Part shown: positions 9,248 through 14,806 of the stretch, one piece after another
Layout: the number at the start of each line of letters is the position of its first letter
How positions within the stretch are numbered: position 1 is the first letter of the stretch
Source of the DNA: JANMJD01 sp963828405
GTDB lineage: Bacteria; Actinomycetota; Acidimicrobiia; Acidimicrobiales; Ilumatobacteraceae
Direction: 5' to 3'
Length of the DNA stretch: 25,287 bases
Assembly: GCA_963828405.1 (NCBI GenBank)
Contig: CAWHEG010000025.1
Span: 1 to 25,287 of the forward strand
Program-made: the position numbers and the translations under genes
The notes under the pieces: model-generated
What the model was told of the DNA's origin: nothing
Database searches by the model: none
Seen by the model: only the letters and a program-made list of their open reading frames with translations

Positions 9248-9550
9248 TCAGTCGGGGTTGGGGCGGGCGTAGCGTTGCCAGGCGCTGGAGCGGGTGATGC
9301 CGAGTAGGTCGGCGATTTCTGCCCAGCTGTAGTTGTCGGCTCTGGCGTCGTTGACGAGTTGTGTGAGCCGTTTCTCGGCTTGTCGGGCGAGGCTGGCGAC
9401 GAGGTGGATGGTGGTGCCGGTGTCACCGAATGCGGGGAAGTTGCGGTGGGCGGCGAGGCTCTCGATGGCGGTGTCGAGTGCTTGATCGCAGTCGGTTCCG
9501 GTGGCCGGGTTGAGCCAGTGGTTGCGGCGGGCTGGTCGTTCCGTGTCCAT
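9248..9550 (-). CDS. Small helix-turn-helix protein carried as IS21 passenger
   Basis: ATG 9550 opens a 100-residue protein, with an AAGGAT about 12 nt upstream as a weak ribosome site. Residues 45-70 form a charged helix (VASLARQAEKRLTQLVNDAR) and residues 72-92 a helix-turn-helix of the sigma-region-4 / Fis-like type (SWAEIADLLGITRSSAWQRY). Similar small proteins with an SWAEIGxxLGxSRxAAxxR motif are common in actinobacteria and generally annotated as DNA-binding proteins of unknown role. It lies wholly inside the first IS21 element, 16 bp downstream of istB on the same strand, so it can be cotranscribed with the transposition genes. A role in regulating the element or in host adaptation is possible; neither can be read from sequence. 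Confidence 0.75.
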   Translation of the reverse strand: MDTERPARRNHWLNPATGTDCDQALDTAIESLAAHRNFPAFGDTGTTIHLVASLARQAEKRLTQLVNDARADNYSWAEIADLLGITRSSAWQRYARPNPD

Positions 9551-9566
9551 AGGTGTATCAGTATCC

Positions 9567-10400
9567 TTACAGTTGTGGGTGGTTGTTGCCGGTGACGGTC
9601 CGGCGCAGGGTGTTGTTGCGGGCGTGGTGATCGCGGAGGCGGTAGCTGTCACCGTCGAGGTTGAGGACGACGGATCGGTGCAGGAGCCGGTCGAGCATCG
9701 CCGCGGCGACGGTGGTGTCACCGAGGATCTCTCCCCACGAGGCCACGCCTCTGTTGGTCGTGATCACGATCGAGGTTTTCAGGTAGCGCTGCGACACGAC
9801 TTGGAACAGGGCGGAGGCGGCTTCGGCGGGGAGCGGCAAATAGCCCAGTTCATCAACGACGAGGAGCGCGGGGCCGGCGTAGAAGCGCATGGTGGTCGCC
9901 CATCGTCCTTCGATCGCGGCGCGGTGGCAGCGGGCGGCGAGATCGGCGGCGGTGGTGAAGTAGGTGCGGTAGCCGATCGTGGCGGCTTGTCTGGCGAGAC
10001 CGACGGAGAGGTGGGTTTTGCCGGTGCCGGGCGGGCCGATCAGCAAAACGTTGGTCGCGGTTTCGAGGTAGCGGCAGGTGGCGAGCTCGCTGATCAGGTG
10101 GCGGTCGACGCCGGGTTGGGCGTCGTAATCGAAGGCGTCCAGTGTCGCGGGTGTGGGCAGGGATGCGAAGCGAAGCCGCCCGGCGAGACGGCGAGCCAAC
10201 GCGGTGTCGACCTCGATCGCCAGCAACCGTTCGAGTGTGGCGGTGATCGAGAGTTGGTCGGCGGCGGCTTCGTCGAGGACGCGTGGGAGTGCTTCGGCGC
10301 AGGCGTCGAGTTTCAACACGGTCAGGTGTGCTTTCAATGTCTGATAGAGCGACGCTTGCGCCATCGTTGATGGCGCCGGGTTGCGGGAGTGGGTGGTCAT
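9567..10400 (-). CDS. istB: IstB-like transposition helper ATPase (first IS21)
   Basis: A 277-residue AAA+ ATPase that loads on DNA and activates the partner transposase. It contains a Walker A GPPGTGKTH (about residue 115), a Walker B LLVVDELGYLP (about 175), and the ITTNRGVASWGEILGDTTVA sensor/arginine-finger stretch. Those features and its length fit IstB. ATG 10400 overlaps the istA stop as ATGA, the normal coupled arrangement. No frame damage. Confidence 0.93.
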   Translation of the reverse strand: MTTHSRNPAPSTMAQASLYQTLKAHLTVLKLDACAEALPRVLDEAAADQLSITATLERLLAIEVDTALARRLAGRLRFASLPTPATLDAFDYDAQPGVDRHLISELATCRYLETATNVLLIGPPGTGKTHLSVGLARQAATIGYRTYFTTAADLAARCHRAAIEGRWATTMRFYAGPALLVVDELGYLPLPAEAASALFQVVSQRYLKTSIVITTNRGVASWGEILGDTTVAAAMLDRLLHRSVVLNLDGDSYRLRDHHARNNTLRRTVTGNNHPQL

Positions 10401-11725
10401 GTGAGGGTGTTCCTTCCTTGGGCTGCTCGCGCGTAGACGGCGAGATCGGTGACAGTCCCACCGGCGGGGCCGGTGGTTCCGGTGAGTGCTGCGGCTGCTG
10501 CTTGTGCGGCGGGACCAGGGGGAATGCGTTGCTTGCGGCGATGCGGTGCTGCGCTCGTGGCGGCGGCCATCGCCGTGTGGTCGAGCGCGGTGACATGTCC
10601 GTGATCGCGGACCGTGACCCCGGCGCCGTCCGGAGCGCGCCGGTGGCGGGCGATCACGATCCCCGACATCGTCGTGATGTCGATCAACGGCGAGCCCAAC
10701 TGCCACACGACCCTGGCGGCAGCGTTGGCGAGTTCGGGTGGGGTCGAGTAGCGGTTCCCTCGGAAGCTCACCAGCGCCTGCGCTGACACGTGACGCTCGA
10801 CGGTCAGCGTCGCCGGGAACGGTGCCGGCGGCAGCATCAACCGTTCCCCGGCAGCGTGAACGGCGACCGTCGCTCGCCGGTCGTCGATCACGCGGCGGCG
10901 GGCGTCGCCGACCCGGACACAGAACGCGTCGAGCGACGCCTGCGCCTCGGAGATGGTGATGTCGTCGGGCAGGGTCCGCCACCAACGTTGCGCGGCAGTG
11001 TGGTTGGCCTTCTCGACGACACCTTTGCGGTTCCCGCGTCGTGGTGGGCAGATCGCCACCTGAACGCCGTAATGCTTCGCGACGGCCGCGAATGATGCCG
11101 TGATCCGGCCTGTCGCCGGGTTGCAGACCGTGGCCATCCGATCGAACCGCCACACCCGACTGAGACCTCCCAACACACGGGTGACCTGATCGAGCGCGTC
11201 GATGGTGTGCGCCTGATCCTTCGATTCGGCGAGCCGGCCACGCCACCTCCCCGAATGCGCCAGCGCGCCGACGAACAACGACGCCGTCGTGCCCCACCCC
11301 CACCCGGCGGGCGGGTTCGGCAGATCAACCCAATCCCACTGCGTTTCGTCGCCGGCCGGATGCTCGATGATCGCCACCGGGCGGCCCTTCCCGGCGTGGC
11401 ATGCCTCGCACAGCGGACGCAACCGGCGGACACGTAACTGGCGGGTCAGCGTCGGATACGACTGATCGAACCCGAGCGGACGAAGCTCGTCGAGCAACGT
11501 CTCGGCCCACAGATGCGGGTCCTCCACCAGCCGCGCCCGGCAGTAGTCGACGAACGGCCCGAAACGGTCCTCACCCGCCGGGGCGCGTACCCCAGCGGCA
11601 CGTTCGCCGTTCAGGTATCCGCGAATCGTCTTGCGGTCATGACCGAGATGACGGGCGATCGCCGAGATCGACCAACCTCTCTTGCGGAGCGCGTGAGCGT
11701 CCACATCGTCCTCCTGTGTGAGCAT
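10397..11725 (-). CDS. istA: IstA-like DDE transposase (first IS21)
   Basis: ATG 11725 gives 442 residues; an upstream in-frame extension is open but the SD-like GGGAG lies properly before 11725. The N-terminus has a helix-turn-helix (GWSISAIARHLGHDRKTIRG). The integrase core shows a first Asp in DWVDLPN, a second in WRFDRMATV and the Glu in KGVVEKANH. The C-terminal part has the Mu-type beta-barrel pattern SFRGNRYSTPPELA. It cuts and joins the element ends together with IstB. Start and translation appear controlled by a hairpin in the leader (11732-11784). Confidence 0.93.
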   Translation of the reverse strand: MLTQEDDVDAHALRKRGWSISAIARHLGHDRKTIRGYLNGERAAGVRAPAGEDRFGPFVDYCRARLVEDPHLWAETLLDELRPLGFDQSYPTLTRQLRVRRLRPLCEACHAGKGRPVAIIEHPAGDETQWDWVDLPNPPAGWGWGTTASLFVGALAHSGRWRGRLAESKDQAHTIDALDQVTRVLGGLSRVWRFDRMATVCNPATGRITASFAAVAKHYGVQVAICPPRRGNRKGVVEKANHTAAQRWWRTLPDDITISEAQASLDAFCVRVGDARRRVIDDRRATVAVHAAGERLMLPPAPFPATLTVERHVSAQALVSFRGNRYSTPPELANAAARVVWQLGSPLIDITTMSGIVIARHRRAPDGAGVTVRDHGHVTALDHTAMAAATSAAPHRRKQRIPPGPAAQAAAAALTGTTGPAGGTVTDLAVYARAAQGRNTLT

Positions 11726-11731
11726 GGAACA

Positions 11732-11784
11732 GGGCTCCCTCGCTGGCTTGCGTGTTGTCGAAGACGACAGCCTTGAGGGAGCCC
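11732..11784 (-). promoter_or_regulatory. Leader hairpin that hides the istA ribosome site
   Basis: On the minus strand GGGCTCCCTC (11784-11775) can pair perfectly over 10 bp with GAGGGAGCCC (11741-11732), enclosing an inner GTCG/CGAC pairing. The 3' arm contains GAGGGAG, the only good Shine-Dalgarno for istA, about 9 nt from ATG 11725. A transcript entering from outside would fold and mask this site, as is known for protection against impinging transcription in other insertion sequences. A promoter starting inside the stem would avoid it; I cannot place such a promoter with confidence. Confidence 0.5.
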
Positions 11785-11849
11785 CACCCCATTCGATGGG
11801 ACCACACACAGGTGGGGAATTTCAGTGAGCAGCTCTGGGGAGATTCACC

Positions 11850-11865
11850 TGAGCGCCATCACCCG
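11850..11865 (-). repeat. Right end of first IS21 element with target duplication
   Basis: The complement of 11850-11861 reads TGATGGCGCTCA, identical to the left end over 12 bp. It is followed by the second CCCG target copy at 11862-11865. Confidence 0.9.
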
Positions 11866-11933
11866 CGGCCATCGACAACGGCACCGTCGAGGAGATCTTC
11901 GACAAGGCCCGGCTCGGCAGCACCTGGAAGTGA
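11866..11933 (+). pseudogene. NERD-domain protein, separated 3' end
   Basis: Immediately right of the target duplication (11862-11865) the sequence continues the NERD frame. It reads AAIDNGTVEEIFDKAR and then LGSTWK before TGA at 11931-11933, once 9174 is joined to 11866. The ARxxSTW-type ending is typical of actinobacterial NERD proteins, confirming this as the displaced C-terminus. Confidence 0.88.
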
Positions 11934-11963
11934 TCTGCCCGGATCGGCTAAGCCACGCGTACA

Positions 11964-12003
11964 TGGCAAGCGTTACTTAGGTTCTCCCTTGCCAACGGTT
12001 GGC
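11964..12003. terminator. Possible bidirectional terminator between convergent genes
   Basis: TGGCAAG (11964-11970) pairs with CTTGCCA (11988-11994), and GCCAACGGTTGGC (11991-12003) forms a second overlapping small hairpin. It lies between the NERD stop (11933, plus) and the DUF3024-like stop (12015, minus). No T-tract follows, so the call rests on position and dyads only. Confidence 0.3.
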
Positions 12004-12014
12004 TGCATTGCCGT

Positions 12015-12137
12015 TCAGCCCCAGAAGATGCAGGTGGGGTCGGCGTCGATCTCGGCAAGCAGCACCTCGACGTTCGCAGTTGATGGGACAAGGTCGTAGG
12101 CGTGGAACTTGAGGTTCCGTGGCACGTAGCGGCATCT
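12015..12137 (-). pseudogene. DUF3024-like protein, C-terminal remnant
   Basis: The minus strand encodes about 40 residues with RYVPRNLKFHAYD, then NVEVLLAEIDADP and the ending CIFWG before TGA (12017-12015). The DPxGIFWG-type C-terminus and the RNLKFHxYD stretch are what I remember of DUF3024 proteins. The N-terminal two thirds are absent: upstream on this strand is the end of the second IS21 element, and no matching segment appears on its far side (14716-14806). The gene was therefore truncated, probably by insertion with an adjacent deletion. Confidence 0.5.
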
Positions 12138-12185
12138 GGTACCGGTAGTCCACCGATCTGGTACTTGCGTTCTGGGGAGGTGGTA

Positions 12186-12221
12186 CCGGCTCTCGGTTCG
12201 TGCTTGTGAGCCGAGAGCCGG
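12186..12221 (-). terminator. Strong hairpin after the second istB
   Basis: CCGGCTCTCGG (12186-12196) and CCGAGAGCCGG (12211-12221) form a perfect 11-bp stem, extendable to 14 bp with an 8-nt loop. It starts 15 nt beyond the istB stop at 12236. There is no U-tract, but GC-rich hairpins without one are common as actinobacterial terminators. It sits just inside the element end. Confidence 0.6.
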
Positions 12222-12235
12222 CAGGTGTTGTGGTG

Positions 12236-13006
12236 TTACTCCCAGTAGTCGTTGCTCGCTCGGGTGTTGTCGTGGCGGAGTCTGCGCATGTCGATCTGGC
12301 CGAGGTTGATGGTTCGGGCGTGGTTGGCGAGCCGGTTCACGGTGGAATCGGCGGCGACGCGGTCGGGGAGCTCGCCGACCCAGTGGGCGGGGCCGGTCTG
12401 GGAGGCGATGATCGTGGGGAGCCGGTGTTCTCGGTTGGCGAGGATCGCGAACAGGTCGCTGGCGGCGTCTGAGTCGATGCCGACGGTGAGGAAGTCATCG
12501 ATGATCAGCAGGTCCGTCTCGGAGAGTTCGTTCAACAGTTGTTGGTGTCCGATGCTGTCGCTGCGGGCGATCACGAGTCGTCGGGCGAGGTCGTCCATCC
12601 GGGCGTAGGTGACGGCGTGGCCGTTGTGGCAGGCACTGATCCCGAGCGCGCACGCCAGGTACGTTTTGCCGCCTCCGGTGGGTGAGATGATGAGCAGGTT
12701 CATGGGGTCTGCCCGCCAGTCGTGCGCGGCGTAGCGTCGCATTCGCACCGGGGTGATGCCGCGCCCGTCGCGGTAGTCGATCTCGCCGATAGAGGCGCCA
12801 GGGATCGGCAGTGCGGCCTGGCGGATGAGCTTGTCGACTGTGTGGATGCGGCGCTGTTCCAGGGCGTCGTCGACCGCGGTCAGGAACAACTGCTCGGGGG
12901 TGAGCGTGTCGTTGGCCTCATCGGCGATGAGCTCTTCGAACCGGGTCGCGACGTGGGTGACTCGCAGGGCACGGAACTTGTCGTAGTCGATGCTTGTGAA
13001 CGTCAC
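12236..13006 (-). CDS. istB: IstB-like transposition helper ATPase (second IS21)
   Basis: GTG 13006 overlaps the istA stop as GTGA and yields 256 residues. Walker A is SPTGGGKTYLA (about residue 108), Walker B is LLIIDDFLTV (about 170), followed by REHRLPTIIASQTGPAHWVG with the sensor Ser/Thr. The size and order fit IstB of the IS21 family. It diverges strongly from the IstB encoded at 9567-10400, showing two separate lineages. Confidence 0.92.
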   Translation of the reverse strand: MTFTSIDYDKFRALRVTHVATRFEELIADEANDTLTPEQLFLTAVDDALEQRRIHTVDKLIRQAALPIPGASIGEIDYRDGRGITPVRMRRYAAHDWRADPMNLLIISPTGGGKTYLACALGISACHNGHAVTYARMDDLARRLVIARSDSIGHQQLLNELSETDLLIIDDFLTVGIDSDAASDLFAILANREHRLPTIIASQTGPAHWVGELPDRVAADSTVNRLANHARTINLGQIDMRRLRHDNTRASNDYWE

Positions 13007-14589
13007 TGGCCGTCCTCCTCGATGGAGGCGGCGTAGTGCGAGACATCGCGGACGAACACGTCCGGCCCGAGAGTCGCATCACCGTGACGTTTCCTGGTCG
13101 ACGCGGCCGGCGTCGTCGGCCTTGGTTTCTTGGTGTCGCTGTCGATGCCGGCCATGAGACGTTTGAGTGTCGTGTAGGTCGCTTGCCCGTGCCGGTTCAG
13201 GAGTTCCTGGCACGCGGCTTCCAGACGCTCTCGGTTGCGTTTGCCGAGCCCGTTCAAGATGTTCTGACAGTCGAGATAGCCCTGCGCCTCGATCGCGTGA
13301 CGGTCGAGGATCTGCTCGATCACTTGCACGGTCGCTGGCCCGAAGCTGCGCGCCCGGTCGGTGAACCATCGCTTGGACCACAGCCCGTCGATGTTGCGGT
13401 GCTGGGGCGGGACGTGTTCGGGCAGGGTCGAGTACTGGCCCTTGCGGCCGTTGCGCCGCGGGTGCTCGCAGATGATGTCGTGCCCGTCGAACACCGTCAC
13501 CCGCGTCGAAGTGAGCCGCACCCGCAGCAGCCGTCCCGCCAACCTGTACGGCACCGAGTAGCGCTGCGAGTCGACGGTGACGTGATAGTTCCGACCGGCC
13601 TTGAGTTCCTTCCATTGGGCTTGCTCAAACGGGGTGTCGGGCAGCAGCCCCAGCAGGTGCGCCTCTTCGACATCGAACCGTTCCCACCGGGTCGTGCCAT
13701 CCGCGCGGCGAATGTCCCGGTTGATTTCGTGTACCCGCTCGGCGATCGCCTCGTTCAACTCGGCCAGCGTCGTGAAACAGTCGTCTTCGAGGTAGCCGAT
13801 GACCCGCTTGTTCACGACGTTCACAGCGTTCTCGACTGCGGCCTTGTCCCGCGGCTTGCGTGCCCGGGCCGGCACGATCGCGGTGCCGTAGTGATCGGCC
13901 AGCTGCTGATACCTCGCGTTCACGACCCGCTCCGCATCGCCCTTGTGCCGCTGATGCGTCGAGGTCATCGGGTTGTCCGGCACGACGATCTGGGCCACCC
14001 CGCCATAGAACGAGAACGCACGCACGTGCGCGTCCAACCACGCCTCGCTGCGCATGTTCTCGTACGCCCGACAGAACAACGCACCCGAGAACGGCAGCAC
14101 CGCGACGAACAACACCGCCTTGATGATCTCCCCGGTCACCGCGTCAACGACATCGATGGTGTCGCCGGCCCAGTCCACCAGCATCGCCCGACCCGGCTCA
14201 TGATGAAGCGTCGCAACCAGGTCGTGGATTCTGACGTAGTTGGCGAACAGAGCACAGAACTGCGAGTACCCGTACTTCTTCCCGCCGCCCTTGCTGTCGG
14301 CGTAGCGGCGCCACGCCTGCAGCAACGTGAAGTGCCGGTTCTGTTTCATCGACGCGAGCACCCGCCCGAGGTCGGGCTGGTCGTACTCGTCCGACACCCG
14401 CCGACGCCCATCAGGGAACCACCCCGCCAGATCAGCATCGGCCACCTCCCCAGCCGACCTCACCCCGTGCACCCTGATCGCTTGACTCACCCGCGATACG
14501 TCGCGCCGCGAACACCCCACGGTCTCGACGATCTCGTTGTAACCGCGACCCGCGAGCACCAGCTCCAGGATTGTCCGATAGTTGGCCAT
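13003..14589 (-). CDS. istA: IstA-like DDE transposase (second IS21)
   Basis: ATG 14589 has a good GGAAGG ribosome site and gives 528 residues, typical for the long IstA type. The N-terminal helix-turn-helix reads GYNEIVETVGCSRRDVSRVS. The catalytic core shows Asp in LVDWAGDTI, Asp in IVVPDNPM and Glu in DKAAVENAVN, all present. The C-terminal portion contains the barrel motif VDSQRYSVPYRLAGR and a basic tail. The frame is undamaged, so the transposase may be functional. Confidence 0.93.
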   Translation of the reverse strand: MANYRTILELVLAGRGYNEIVETVGCSRRDVSRVSQAIRVHGVRSAGEVADADLAGWFPDGRRRVSDEYDQPDLGRVLASMKQNRHFTLLQAWRRYADSKGGGKKYGYSQFCALFANYVRIHDLVATLHHEPGRAMLVDWAGDTIDVVDAVTGEIIKAVLFVAVLPFSGALFCRAYENMRSEAWLDAHVRAFSFYGGVAQIVVPDNPMTSTHQRHKGDAERVVNARYQQLADHYGTAIVPARARKPRDKAAVENAVNVVNKRVIGYLEDDCFTTLAELNEAIAERVHEINRDIRRADGTTRWERFDVEEAHLLGLLPDTPFEQAQWKELKAGRNYHVTVDSQRYSVPYRLAGRLLRVRLTSTRVTVFDGHDIICEHPRRNGRKGQYSTLPEHVPPQHRNIDGLWSKRWFTDRARSFGPATVQVIEQILDRHAIEAQGYLDCQNILNGLGKRNRERLEAACQELLNRHGQATYTTLKRLMAGIDSDTKKPRPTTPAASTRKRHGDATLGPDVFVRDVSHYAASIEEDGQ

Positions 14590-14600
14590 GCCGCCACCTT

Positions 14601-14648
14601 CCGACTCAGACGTGGCGACACCCAACGTGTCACCATCCGACTCAGACG
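14601..14648 (-). repeat. Direct repeat and hairpin in the second istA leader
   Basis: CCGACTCAGACG occurs at 14601-14612 and 14637-14648. Between them GGCGACAC (14614-14621) and GTGTCACC (14627-14634) form an 8-bp stem with one G-U pair and a 5-nt loop. The first repeat overlaps the region just upstream of the istA ribosome site, so the structure could affect istA expression. Confidence 0.5.
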
Positions 14649-14806
14649 AGCAGAGCAACCCCACCAGTACCAACTAGCCAGAACACCGGTACCAAATCGG
14701 TGGACTACCGGTACCCGAAGGCGCTACGCGCCACACCCGGTAGAAGAATCGGTAGAAGCCCGGGTGGTCGTCCACACCCTCACGCCGGACAAGGTGACCG
14801 CAGCCG

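Larger units (their letters stand above)
9175..11861 (-). mobile_element. IS21-family insertion sequence (first), 2687 bp, with a passenger gene
   Basis: Both ends start with TGATGGCGCTCA reading inward (9175-9186 and the complement of 11850-11861). Both ends then carry the degenerate CCCCA/CACCTGTG-containing repeats typical of multiple terminal repeats in IS21 elements. At the istA end two of these repeats lie at 11811-11830 and 11835-11854. A 4-bp direct duplication, CCCG, flanks it (9171-9174 and 11862-11865), within the usual 4-8 bp for the family. It encodes istA and istB on the minus strand in the standard overlapping order plus a third small gene beyond istB. All genes are uninterrupted and the ends and target duplication are intact, so the element looks recently inserted and possibly active. 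Confidence 0.92.
12138..14715 (-). mobile_element. IS21-family insertion sequence (second), about 2.58 kb
   Basis: The inward-reading ends share GGTACCGGTAGTCCACCGAT exactly (12138-12157 and complement of 14715-14696), and the match continues with about 44 of 52 bases identical. GGTAC recurs within each end (12138, 12159, 12182), the multiple-repeat layout of IS21. Weaker similarity extends outward (12119-12137 against the complement of 14716-14734), so the true border may be up to 19 bp further out. I find no target duplication for either border. It encodes istA and istB on the minus strand and differs clearly in protein and end sequences from the first element. Confidence 0.85.

Noticed and set aside
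12110..14740. Target duplication of the second IS21 element
   Set aside because: Tested borders at 12138/14715 and 12119/14734; no direct repeat of 4-8 bp at either.
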